Source: Variovorax ginsengisoli (lineage in GTDB: Bacteria; Pseudomonadota; Gammaproteobacteria; Burkholderiales; Burkholderiaceae_C). From it: DNA of 64,000 nucleotides. The notes beneath the pieces are model-generated. The model worked only from the letters and a program-made list of their open reading frames with translations, ran no database searches and was not told where the DNA came from. The translations under genes were made by a program, and so were the position numbers. This document shows, piece by piece, positions 56,537 to 63,513 of this stretch; positions within the stretch are counted from its first letter, which is position 1; each line of letters starts with the position of its first letter. The stretch is taken from NCBI RefSeq assembly GCF_030486595.1, contig NZ_JAUJZH010000003.1, positions 310,001 through 374,000 on the forward strand. Direction: 5' to 3'.

Positions 56537-56558
56537 AAAAGCCCGCTCGAGGCGGGCT
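56536..56558 (-). terminator. Rho-independent terminator of the moron-like gene
   Basis: On the minus strand a GCCCGC/GCGGGC stem with a short loop is followed by five T residues. It lies 22 bases past the stop of the minus-strand gene at 56581. On the plus strand the stem is followed by G residues, so it acts mainly leftward. Confidence 0.8.
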
Positions 56559-56580
56559 TGGGGGGCGATTGAGGGACGCT

Positions 56581-57534
56581 CTACAAGACAGAGACGATCT
56601 GTGCGGCCTTCACAACGTCTCGATTCTTGGTGATGCTCACCTCTAGCCGTATCGGTTGGCGATCCCGCGCTGCGGACCACAGCCTTTCTAAGTCGTCGGC
56701 TGAGAGTTCGTCGTGGCTGATGGTCACAGGAAACTCGGTTCCGTCGCCCCGCGCAAGTACATACCGGGTCGCTCCTTCGAACCTTGTCTCGGTGCCGAAA
56801 ATCCGGAACTCTTCTTCGATGACGTCTGCGGTGGAGGAGACGCGGGCAGCACGCTGATTCAAGGTCGCGAGCTCATCGCTGTCCAGCCGAACCCGCCCTA
56901 CGGCAATTTGGGTCGCATCAGTGGCGCTTCGGAGCACCGCCTTCGTTCCGTCTTCTGCAGCTTTCTCAATTCGCTGGACCTTTTCGTTCGCAGCAACACG
57001 AGCAAAGACTTCGAATTGCTTGGTTTTCTCTGCTTCGTTTCTTATATCGAGGTCAGCTTTTATTCGTTCTTTTCGAACGTCGGCGGTCGCACTTATGGCC
57101 TTCCACGCGATGAACCCTGCAGCAAAAATGACAGTGATGGCAATTAGTACCATGGCCTTGTTTGCGTCATCCATTTGCTGGAAGCCTTCCCCCAGTGTTT
57201 CAACCACTTTTTCAAGGAGGGCCTGAATGTCCGTCGATCCATGCTCAACTTTAAAAATGAGTTCCAAGCCCTCTCTTTGCTTGGCAGAGAGGCGCCGTAT
57301 GTCGTCGCTTCCAGTAAGAACGAACGCGCCTGCCTTGTAGATTGCCTCCTGATACTCCCAGAGTGCCCGCGCCAATTCGCCTGGTATTGTTGAGTCGTAT
57401 CGAGGCCCCTCAATGTCAATATCGATCTTTGACAGCTCGCCTGAAAAGATAATTTTCTTGTCGGCTTCGCTATTTTCGGTTAGGACGACTAGGTAGGCAA
57501 GCGCTTCTTCGGTAGTTGACAGTATCACGGCCAT
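56581..57534 (-). CDS. One-pass membrane protein, moron-like, unknown function
   Basis: A 317-residue protein. Residues 1-125 are soluble and helical; 127-146 (KAMVLIAITVIFAAGFIAWK region) is the only membrane helix; 150-215 is a charged helical, possibly coiled-coil stretch (VRKERIKADLDIRNEAEKTK); the last 100 residues look like a small alpha/beta domain. Its base composition is visibly less GC-rich than all neighbours. It has its own promoter (57557-57585) and terminator (56536-56558) and lies where lambda has rexAB. It could serve exclusion of other phages or host modification. No family recognised. Confidence 0.75.
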   Translation of the reverse strand: MAVILSTTEEALAYLVVLTENSEADKKIIFSGELSKIDIDIEGPRYDSTIPGELARALWEYQEAIYKAGAFVLTGSDDIRRLSAKQREGLELIFKVEHGSTDIQALLEKVVETLGEGFQQMDDANKAMVLIAITVIFAAGFIAWKAISATADVRKERIKADLDIRNEAEKTKQFEVFARVAANEKVQRIEKAAEDGTKAVLRSATDATQIAVGRVRLDSDELATLNQRAARVSSTADVIEEEFRIFGTETRFEGATRYVLARGDGTEFPVTISHDELSADDLERLWSAARDRQPIRLEVSITKNRDVVKAAQIVSVL

Positions 57535-57556
57535 TTATTTCTCATATTCTCGGTTT

Positions 57557-57585
57557 GCTATATCGGGTTGTGCGATGCGTGGCAA
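57557..57585 (-). promoter_or_regulatory. Dedicated promoter of the moron-like gene
   Basis: On the minus strand TTGCCA (57585-57580) and TATAGC (57562-57557) are separated by exactly 17 bases. The predicted start is about 15-17 bases before the ATG at 57534. No operator-like sequence lies here, so expression should continue in the lysogen. Confidence 0.7.
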
Positions 57586-57645
57586 GTCGTCCCCGCAACC
57601 ATGGTTCCACCAGGCGGCAATCCGCGCGCCCAGGGAGACGAGTAT

Positions 57646-58221
57646 TCATAGCTTGCCCGCGTTGGCCTTGTTCTCGCCGGCACGATCGGCACCAGCCTGA
57701 GCGGTGAGGGCGTTGAACGCGAACGCAGCTCGAGACAGATCGGCGCGCCGCGCGCGTTCGCTGAGCAGGATCGTGACGTTCGGGCCCGACCAGGTGCTTT
57801 CTTCCGACGACACGACTGCGCCGGCCGTCGTCGTCACTTGGGAGGTCCACGTCTTCATCGGTGGCCCGTATCGCTCGACGAGCATGCCTTTGAGCCGTGG
57901 ATAGTCGACCTGGCCAGTCAGCAGGTGCACCGATGCGATCGCGCCGTTGGTGAAGAACACGCTGCCGCCGCGGGAAAAGCCGAACGGGATGCCCTTGAGC
58001 GAGGCCGTCTGCGGCGAGTACCCGATGTCATCAGTGCATATGAACGACGGCGTCTTGTAGCTATCAGGGTTCGACTGGACGAGAGGAGGGCACATGGGGA
58101 TGCTGGCGGCCGGCGCGCCAAGCGTCACGCCCATCACCGACGTCGGCTCTTGATTCCACTGGGCATGCGCCGCGGGTACTGCAGCGAAGATCGCGGCCGC
58201 GACCACTGCTCGAATGTTCAT
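57646..58221 (-). CDS. Secreted protein of the lysogenic operon, unknown
   Basis: A 191-residue exported protein: signal peptide MNIRAVVAAAIFAAVPAAHA, then a mature domain with two Cys (PMCPPLV and FICTDD), likely disulfide-linked. The segment GVTLGAPAASIPMCPPLVQS followed by YPRLKGMLVERYGPP resembles small periplasmic proteins of unknown role. The ATG at 58221 follows a GAGGAGGAG site; an ATG at 58233 would use that site as coding sequence. It is third in the cI operon, so it should be made by lysogens. Confidence 0.7.
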   Translation of the reverse strand: MNIRAVVAAAIFAAVPAAHAQWNQEPTSVMGVTLGAPAASIPMCPPLVQSNPDSYKTPSFICTDDIGYSPQTASLKGIPFGFSRGGSVFFTNGAIASVHLLTGQVDYPRLKGMLVERYGPPMKTWTSQVTTTAGAVVSSEESTWSGPNVTILLSERARRADLSRAAFAFNALTAQAGADRAGENKANAGKL

Positions 58222-58229
58222 GCTCCTCC

Positions 58230-58481
58230 TCATCTTGTTTCTTGTGGGCCTCGGCGGTGCACCAGCAGCGCCAGTTCATCGGACAAGGACGCGACCATGC
58301 CTCTGGCGAACGTGGGGTTCTTGTAGCAGCTGCCCGCCGTGTTCGTGATGTACCGCATTTTCCTCATCGTGCAGGCAAAGGCGATTCCGGTGATTTCGCC
58401 CGCCTTGGCGCCTTCAAGTAGCACCTCGAGGCACTCCACGGTGTCGTGGCTGATCGTGTCTGGGACCAGGCGGTAGGGCAT
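58230..58481 (-). CDS. 83-residue phage protein between cI and the secreted protein
   Basis: A soluble protein (TVECLEVLLEGAKAGEITGI near residue 15; then YKNPTFARGMVASLSDELAL). The layout of a helix, strands around a GIAFACTMRKMRY core, and RGM-x-ASLSDEL is one I associate with unnamed proteins in other prophages. It starts directly after the cI stop, so it is probably co-expressed with the repressor. Confidence 0.65.
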   Translation of the reverse strand: MPYRLVPDTISHDTVECLEVLLEGAKAGEITGIAFACTMRKMRYITNTAGSCYKNPTFARGMVASLSDELALLVHRRGPQETR

Positions 58482-59282
58482 TCATCTACCCTTTGCCTTC
58501 TCGCCTTGCGTGCGCTCGCGTTGGTCTGCAGGCGTCAGCCCCTCCAACTGTTGCATCGACGCGAGCCGGGCTGCCAGATTGGGCCCAGTCTTCTTCCTGG
58601 ATGACGGCGCTGCCTCCTCCGAGACCTCAAACCACATCGCACTCTTCGCTGTTCCGGCGACGTAGTGCATCGCAGCCACGTCTTCCTCGAGCAGGCTGAT
58701 CCGGGGGAAGGTCTGATGGTTGTTGTTGATCGAGTCGAGGTGGACCATTCCGTCTCGGGAATAGGCGAACACCTTGATCATCACCCGGCCGTCGCTCGAT
58801 CGGACCAGGACCTCGTCGCCAGGCGAAACCGGATGGTTGGGCTCCACGACAGCAAACTCGCCATGCCGGATGCGGGGTGCCATCGACTCACCTTTGCAGC
58901 GGACGGCATAGGCGTTTCGATCTCGGCTCGGGAAGCCGACGCGCCCGTCACCGTGGCCGACCGGGTACTCGAGTTCGTAGTAGTGGCCGTCGTCTCCGAG
59001 TTGGGCGGTGCCGACGACAGGGACGCCCTCTTGGGGGGCATTGCTGGGCCCAGTCTCGCGCGCGCTCGTCGCAAGCGAAGGGAACATCTGGCCCCGAGTC
59101 AGATGCAGCCGCTCTTCGAGCTTTGCAGCCGCCTTCTCCCCGAATGGCTCGTCCTCGTCGAAGTACTGGGTGATCCGACCCTTGCTGAGGCCTGACGCCT
59201 CCATGAACTTCTGCCGCTCGCCGTGGAAGTGCTTGTTGAAGTAGGCGATGAATTCCGCCCTGCGCGTCGCGTCGTTGCTCAT
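58482..59282 (-). CDS. cI: CI-type repressor, S24 peptidase family
   Basis: A 266-residue repressor. The N-terminal helix-turn-helix covers about residues 22-45 (FMEASGLSKGRITQYFDEDE), and the C-terminal S24 domain has catalytic Ser133 (GESMAPRI) and Lys170 (GRVMIKVFAY). RecA-stimulated self-cleavage on DNA damage is expected. The ATG at 59282 has no good ribosome-binding site; an ATG at 59336 in the same frame would place operator DNA inside the gene. It holds the lysogenic state by binding the six operators. Confidence 0.92.
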   Translation of the reverse strand: MSNDATRRAEFIAYFNKHFHGERQKFMEASGLSKGRITQYFDEDEPFGEKAAAKLEERLHLTRGQMFPSLATSARETGPSNAPQEGVPVVGTAQLGDDGHYYELEYPVGHGDGRVGFPSRDRNAYAVRCKGESMAPRIRHGEFAVVEPNHPVSPGDEVLVRSSDGRVMIKVFAYSRDGMVHLDSINNNHQTFPRISLLEEDVAAMHYVAGTAKSAMWFEVSEEAAPSSRKKTGPNLAARLASMQQLEGLTPADQRERTQGEKAKGR

Positions 59283-59296
59283 ATCAGGCGCGGACG

Positions 59297-59366
59297 TTAA
59301 GCGGTAGCTAAATATCTCGCAACAGGCTTCAGACATAGCTTGACTCAGCGTTTAGCGACATCTAAA
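59297..59366. promoter_or_regulatory. Right operator group: three CI/Cro sites
   Basis: Three 16-base sites: TTAAGCGGTAGCTAAA (59297-59312), TTCAGACATAGCTTGA (59328-59343) and TTTAGCGACATCTAAA (59351-59366). The middle one closely matches the inverted form of the middle left site. The last covers the -10 and the middle part of the -35 of the rightward promoter with the same offsets as on the left. Confidence 0.8.
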
Positions 59367-59368
59367 CT
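59340..59368 (+). promoter_or_regulatory. Rightward early promoter (PR)
   Basis: TTGACT at 59340-59345 and TAAACT at 59363-59368 are separated by 17 bases. The predicted transcription start, about seven bases downstream, coincides with the cro ATG at 59375, so cro mRNA may be leaderless. Confidence 0.75.
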
Positions 59369-59374
59369 GGCGTC

Positions 59375-59575
59375 ATGAAACTCTCTGACTGGCTCGACGC
59401 CGAAAAAGGCCGCACCAAGGCCGTCGCTGATCACTTTGGTGTTTCCCTGGGCGCCGTGACGCAATGGCGAGAGGGCGTTCCGCGCGAGCGGATGAGGGAT
59501 CTGCACGCCTTCACCGACGCTGCAGTTTCCTACGAAGACATGCTCCCGGCGCAGCCCGTCGCCAAGGCCGCCTGA
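59375..59575 (+). CDS. cro: Cro-like repressor
   Basis: A 66-residue protein with a helix-turn-helix, KAVADHFGVSLGAVTQWREG at residues 15-34, the form of YdaS/Cro-type antirepressors. It is read divergently from cI and its ATG lies seven bases from the -10 box, with no leader or ribosome-binding site. It should shut cI transcription and modulate early transcription. Confidence 0.88.
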   Translation: MKLSDWLDAEKGRTKAVADHFGVSLGAVTQWREGVPRERMRDLHAFTDAAVSYEDMLPAQPVAKAA

Positions 59576-59722
59576 ATGTCCAGCGTGATCGGGTTCCTGT
59601 TGTGCCTGGGCTTCGCCTGGTTCGCTGCGAGTGCGTTCCTGGCCGGGGAGCCCATCGCCGCGGCCGCGTTCGTCCTTGCACTGCTCGGCACGCTGCATGA
59701 GATGGCCCGCGAGCCCAAGTAG
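59576..59722 (+). CDS. 48-residue two-helix membrane microprotein
   Basis: The ATG follows the cro stop directly (TGA then ATG). The protein MSSVIGFLLCLGFAWFAASA, with a second hydrophobic stretch (AAAAFVLALLGTL) and basic end, has two membrane helices. It is probably co-translated with cro. Unknown function. Confidence 0.55.
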   Translation: MSSVIGFLLCLGFAWFAASAFLAGEPIAAAAFVLALLGTLHEMAREPK

Positions 59723-59737
59723 GGCGGCGTCGTAGAC

Positions 59738-59908
59738 ATGAATCCACGCACCGCGGCCCTCGAGGCTTTCTTCTTCGGCCGCGCAGGCCAGCCCAACGCC
59801 GGCCTGCGCTCCGATCTCCCCCTGTGTGTTTTCTCTCCCTGCCATGACGTGAATGTGCACGCGACGCTCGCTGGCCGCCACGTCCACGATTTCAAGGAAC
59901 GGACATGA
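59738..59908 (+). CDS. 56-residue phage microprotein
   Basis: The frame starts MNPRTAALEAFFFGRAGQPN and ends HDFKERT. It has several Cys and His (CVFSPCHDVNVHA) that could bind metal. Its TGA overlaps the ATG of the CII-like gene (ATGA), which supports translation. Unknown function. Confidence 0.55.
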   Translation: MNPRTAALEAFFFGRAGQPNAGLRSDLPLCVFSPCHDVNVHATLAGRHVHDFKERT

Positions 59909-60384
59909 ACTCTCTCGACGCGCTTCGCAAGATGGTTGACCACTACCCGGGCGGCCGCGCTGCCATCGCCGTCCGCCTCGGCAAGACCGACGAGGTGCTG
60001 CGCAAGGAACTGTCGGGTTCGCACTCGCACAAGCTGGGCATGGTCGACGCCGAGACGATCGCCGAGCTGTGCCACGACGCAAAGAGCGAGCACCGCCACG
60101 CATTGGTGAACACGCTCTCGACCCGCAGCGGCGGCTTCATCTCGCTGCCTGTATTCGAAATGCCCGGCGCAGCGAACCTCCAGCGCACCATGTCCGACGT
60201 CATCCGCGAGATGTCCGATGTGTCGATTTCCACGATCGAAGGCGACGCCGACGGCGTGATCTCGGACAACGACCTGTCCCGCAGCCTGAAGGAGATCGAG
60301 GAAGCCCGCACCGCGCTGCAGGTCCACGAAGTCCACCTGCGCAGCAAGAATGCAGCGGGCAAGCCGGTGTTGAGGGCGGCATGA
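59905..60384 (+). CDS. CII-type phage regulatory protein
   Basis: A 159-residue protein with an N-terminal DNA-binding part (YPGGRAAIAVRLGKTDEVLR, then KELSGSHSHKLGMVDAETIA), the pattern of the CP76/CII family of 186-like and lambdoid phages, and a helical C-terminal half. It occupies the CII position after cro and probably activates lysogenic transcription. Its stop overlaps the methyltransferase ATG. Confidence 0.78.
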   Translation: MNSLDALRKMVDHYPGGRAAIAVRLGKTDEVLRKELSGSHSHKLGMVDAETIAELCHDAKSEHRHALVNTLSTRSGGFISLPVFEMPGAANLQRTMSDVIREMSDVSISTIEGDADGVISDNDLSRSLKEIEEARTALQVHEVHLRSKNAAGKPVLRAA

Positions 60385-61454
60385 GCGCCGCCTCCGACTG
60401 GCTCAACCGCTGCCATTTCGGCGACGTGCGCGCCGTGCTGCGCCGAATGGCCGCCGACGGCGTGAAGGTCCAGACGATCGTCACCAGCCCGCCTTACTGG
60501 GGTCTCCGCTCCTATCTGCCGGCCGAGCACGTCGACAAGAGCATGGAGATTGGCGGCGAGTCGACTGTGCCCGAGTTCATCGCGGCGATGGTCCAGGTGT
60601 TCGACCTCTGCCGCGACGTGCTGACCGATGACGGCACGATGTGGGTGAACATGGGTGACAGCTACGCCGGGTCGTGGGGCGCCCAGTCGCGCGAGCATGC
60701 CGGCAAGCACGTTCATAGCGTCAGTGCGAACCAAGTCAAGGCGGCGCAGATGAAGGCCTCCGGCACCGGAAACTTGGGCCGGACACCTGGTCTCAAGGCG
60801 AAGGATCTGATCGGCCAGCCCTGGCGCCTCGCCTTCGCGCTGCAGGACGCCGGCTGGTGGCTGCGTCAGGACATCATCTGGCACAAGCCGAACCCAATGC
60901 CCGAGTCGATCAAGGATCGATGCACCAAGGCGCACGAGTACATCTTCCTGCTGTCGAAGTCGGAGCGCTATTACTTCGATCAGGGCGCCATCCTGGAGCC
61001 GGTCAGCCCACTCACCCACGCGCGCCTGTCGCAGAACGTTGCCGCGCAGCTCGGGAGTGAACGCGCCAACGGTGGTGCCAAGACCAATGGCGCCTTGAAG
61101 GCCGTCGGCCGACGCGACTCACCGCCTGGAAAGCCGCTCGACGGGGAAGCGTCGATCCAAGTGCTGACAAGCGTCGCGAGCGAGCGAAATAGGCGCTCCG
61201 TCTGGACGGTTCCGACTGCCAGCTACAGCGGCGCGCACTTCGCAGTGTTCCCGCCGGCGCTGATCGAGCCGTGCATCCTCGCGGGCGCCCCCGCTGGCGG
61301 CATCGTGCTGGATCCGTTCTTCGGCTCGGGCACCACCGGCCAAGTCGCGCAGCAGCTCGGGCGCCAGTTCATCGGCATCGAGCTCAACGAAGCGAATGAA
61401 CCGCTGCAGCGCGAGCGCCTGCGGCAGCCGTCGCTACTCCTGGAGGCAGCATGA
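60381..61454 (+). CDS. Phage DNA methyltransferase (N4-cytosine/N6-adenine class)
   Basis: A 357-residue enzyme. The catalytic motif TSPPYWGLRSY is near residue 35 and the SAM-binding motif DPFFGSGTTGQVAQQLGRQF is near 315, the order of beta-class enzymes. SPPY suggests N4-cytosine modification but does not exclude adenine. There is no cognate endonuclease, so it is an orphan methylase, probably protecting phage DNA or regulating it. ATGA overlaps join it to CII upstream and the next gene downstream. Confidence 0.9.
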   Translation: MSAASDWLNRCHFGDVRAVLRRMAADGVKVQTIVTSPPYWGLRSYLPAEHVDKSMEIGGESTVPEFIAAMVQVFDLCRDVLTDDGTMWVNMGDSYAGSWGAQSREHAGKHVHSVSANQVKAAQMKASGTGNLGRTPGLKAKDLIGQPWRLAFALQDAGWWLRQDIIWHKPNPMPESIKDRCTKAHEYIFLLSKSERYYFDQGAILEPVSPLTHARLSQNVAAQLGSERANGGAKTNGALKAVGRRDSPPGKPLDGEASIQVLTSVASERNRRSVWTVPTASYSGAHFAVFPPALIEPCILAGAPAGGIVLDPFFGSGTTGQVAQQLGRQFIGIELNEANEPLQRERLRQPSLLLEAA

Positions 61455-61813
61455 ACCAGCTCGCAATCTCCTTCGAAACGCGCGCACGGGTCGCGCGGAC
61501 CCTGGGCACAGAGGCCGGCGAGCGGGCGCTCGAGGCGAACGATCCAACCTTCATGCCGCGCGCGATCGAGTTCCTGCGCGACTTCGCTCGCCGCATGCCG
61601 GCGGGATCCTCCATCCCCGGCGAGGAACTGACCCGGGCCATGAAAGCGGCTGGGATCGTGCCCGCAAAGGACGACAGGGCATTCGGGCCAATCTTCCGCA
61701 AGGCCGAATCACAGCTGAAGCTGCTGCGCATCGTCGGCCAGGTGCCACGGGTGCGCGGCCATGGCGCGCGCGACGGCAAGCTGTATGCGGCAGGAGAGGG
61801 AGCGCATGCCTAA
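61451..61813 (+). CDS. Unknown 120-residue phage protein
   Basis: A basic helical protein (FMPRAIEFLRDFARRMPAGS near residue 34, then an apparent winged-helix part FRKAESQLKLLRIVGQVPRV). It precedes the replication gene with an 8-base overlap, so it may be a DNA-binding helper. Family not recognised. Confidence 0.65.
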   Translation: MNQLAISFETRARVARTLGTEAGERALEANDPTFMPRAIEFLRDFARRMPAGSSIPGEELTRAMKAAGIVPAKDDRAFGPIFRKAESQLKLLRIVGQVPRVRGHGARDGKLYAAGEGAHA

Positions 61814-62690
61814 CCGAATCCTCCGCGAAGGGATCCTGACCAGTGAGCGCGTCGAGAAGCTCAATTGGGCCGAGGAAGTGTTCTATCGCCGGCTCATGTC
61901 GGTGGTGGATGACTTCGGGCGCTACTACGCGCGTCCGGCCCTCCTGCTGGCTGCCTGCTACCCGTTGCTGCTCAAGAAAGTATCCGACTCGGACATTGAG
62001 AAGTGGCTCTCCGCTTGCGAGAACGCGGCTCTTGTAAGGGTGTATCCGGCTCAGGACGGAAAGAGGTACTTGCAGCTGCTGGACTTCAAACAGCAGGTGC
62101 GCGCAGCCACGAGCAAGTTCCCTCAACCGCCAGACACATGCGCAGCAGATGCGCAGCAGATGCATGGCAGCAGCGAAGCCTCTGCGCACTTAGGCGTATC
62201 CGTATCCGGAGGCGTATCCGAAGGCGAAGGCGGGAATGCAGCCGCGCCTGCCGGCGCTCGTGCTGGATTCTTCGAAGAATTCTGGAAGGCCTACCCGAAG
62301 AAGGTTGGCAAGGACGCTGCGCTCAGGGCATTCGACAAACGGAAGCCCACCCGCGAACTGCTGGATTCAATGCTGGCAGCCATCGAAGTGCAGCGCCGAC
62401 TGAAGAAGTGGATCGACGACGACGGGCAATACATCCCGCATCCGTCGACCTGGTTGAACGAAGGCCGATGGCAGGACGAGGTGGCCACGGGGCAGGGCGG
62501 ACAGCAGGCCTCTGATCCCGATTCGCGCGCCGCCATCGAAGCCGAGGGCATCGCCAAGGGCATCGGGCCGTGGGACCAACTGGAGCAGTTCCCGCTGTAC
62601 CGCGCCCGTGTCCGCGGCGCTCGGCCAGCGCCCGGTCTCGATCTCAAAACCCTGGGCGCAATGGCCGCCCAACGCCAAGGAGTTCACTGA
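61806..62690 (+). CDS. O-like phage replication initiation protein
   Basis: A 294-residue protein. The N-terminal part (ILTSERVEKLNWAEEVFYRR, then LMSVVDDFGRYYARP) is a winged-helix DNA-binding domain found in phage replication proteins. The middle is a low-complexity linker (residues 110-155) containing DNA repeats. The C-terminal part has FFEEFWKAYPKKVGKDAALR, a conserved module of these proteins. GGAGAGGGAG precedes the ATG at 61806. The layout matches lambda O, with the origin inside the gene. Confidence 0.78.
   Translation: MPNRILREGILTSERVEKLNWAEEVFYRRLMSVVDDFGRYYARPALLLAACYPLLLKKVSDSDIEKWLSACENAALVRVYPAQDGKRYLQLLDFKQQVRAATSKFPQPPDTCAADAQQMHGSSEASAHLGVSVSGGVSEGEGGNAAAPAGARAGFFEEFWKAYPKKVGKDAALRAFDKRKPTRELLDSMLAAIEVQRRLKKWIDDDGQYIPHPSTWLNEGRWQDEVATGQGGQQASDPDSRAAIEAEGIAKGIGPWDQLEQFPLYRARVRGARPAPGLDLKTLGAMAAQRQGVH
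62138..62220 (+). repeat. Repeats inside the O-like gene, candidate replication origin
   Basis: ATGCGCAGCAG is repeated in tandem at 62138-62148 and 62149-62159, followed by a degenerate third unit. GGCGTATCCG occurs at 62193 and 62211, 18 bases apart, with an extra TATCCG between. An 11-base period does not keep the codon frame, which argues for a role in DNA rather than in the protein. Confidence 0.5.
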
Positions 62691-63181
62691 TGAGTGAAGG
62701 TGCCTACCTGCTCGAGCGCATCTGCTCCTACTCCCACGAAGACGGCGACTGCCTCGTGTGGGACCGCTACTGCAACGGTCACATGCCGGTTATCAACGTC
62801 GACGGCGCGCCGCGCCCGGTTCGTCGCGTTGTCTTCGGCCTCGCGGTAGGCCCGATCAAGCCAGGCCACGAGGTCATCCACACCTGCAAGACGCTGAAAT
62901 GCGTGGCGCCCGAGCACCTGGAGCAGATCACGGCCGCGAAGCGGCGCACGATGATGGCCGCGCTCCGGAATGGCCGCGGCCAGGCGCCGAGCCAGGTGCG
63001 GTACATGCGCGAGAAGCACGGCAAGCTGAGCATCGAGAAGGCTCGCGAGATCCGGGCGAGCGACGAGCTCGGGAAGGTGCTGGCTGCACGCTTCGGCGTC
63101 ACGCCGCAACTGATCAGTCTCGTGCGCACCGGAAAGTCGTGGGCCGAGCCGAGCCCATTCGCCGGGCTGGGGGCGCGATGA
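62690..63181 (+). CDS. HNH-type phage endonuclease with helix-turn-helix
   Basis: A 163-residue protein. GHEVIHTCKTLKCVAPEHLE near residue 60 has the His...Cys...Cys...His/Leu pattern of phage HNH endonucleases, and the C-terminal part (LAARFGVTPQLISLVRTGKS) is a helix-turn-helix. Such proteins are often free-standing homing enzymes. The ATG shares one base with the upstream stop (TGATG). Confidence 0.8.
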   Translation: MSEGAYLLERICSYSHEDGDCLVWDRYCNGHMPVINVDGAPRPVRRVVFGLAVGPIKPGHEVIHTCKTLKCVAPEHLEQITAAKRRTMMAALRNGRGQAPSQVRYMREKHGKLSIEKAREIRASDELGKVLAARFGVTPQLISLVRTGKSWAEPSPFAGLGAR

Positions 63182-63508
63182 ATGGATCACCTCGAAACGG
63201 AGGTGCAGCACATGCTGCGGATGCTGGCGCCGCCATTCTTCAGCGCCTGGAAAGACGAGATCTGGCGCAAGGCCGAGGAACTGGAAGCGACGTACCCGGA
63301 CTATGCGGGGATGACGGCCAGGATCAAGGCGGAAGTGAAGACGCGCCGGTGGCACGTCTCAGCCCCACCGCAAAGCTCCTCATCGAGCGCGACGCCCGAC
63401 GAGCTGCAGCCGATGGACGCACCCGTCGAGACGCCTGCCCCTACGCCTACGACACCCCCGAAGGACAGCACTGGACGGCGGTCTTCCTCCTCGCGCGAGG
63501 CAAGCTGA
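63182..63508 (+). CDS. Unknown 108-residue phage protein
   Basis: Residues 1-57 (MDHLETEVQHMLRMLAPPFF, then AWKDEIWRKAEELEATYPDY) look like a real helical domain. From about residue 58 the sequence turns into Ser/Pro/Thr low complexity with many A- or T-ending codons, while another frame (63349-63513) looks coding there. The true protein may be shorter by frameshift, or the two genes overlap. Confidence 0.5.
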   Translation: MDHLETEVQHMLRMLAPPFFSAWKDEIWRKAEELEATYPDYAGMTARIKAEVKTRRWHVSAPPQSSSSSATPDELQPMDAPVETPAPTPTTPPKDSTGRRSSSSREAS

Positions 63509-63513
63509 AATGA
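63349..63513 (+). CDS. Second Rmf/CrpP-like phage microprotein
   Basis: A 54-residue protein from a GTG: LIERDARRAAADGRTRRDAC followed by PYAYDTPEGQHW, the A-x3-G-x6-CPY-x-W pattern of the Rmf/CrpP superfamily. Its TGA overlaps the ATG of the following nuclease gene (ATGA). It overlaps the 63182 gene in another frame. An in-frame ATG at 63178 exists, but the region between looks non-coding in this frame. Confidence 0.55.
   Translation: MARLSPTAKLLIERDARRAAADGRTRRDACPYAYDTPEGQHWTAVFLLARGKLK

Noticed and set aside
62138..62220. CRISPR array in the replication gene
   Set aside because: Repeats are 10-11 bases without unique spacers and lie inside a coding frame.
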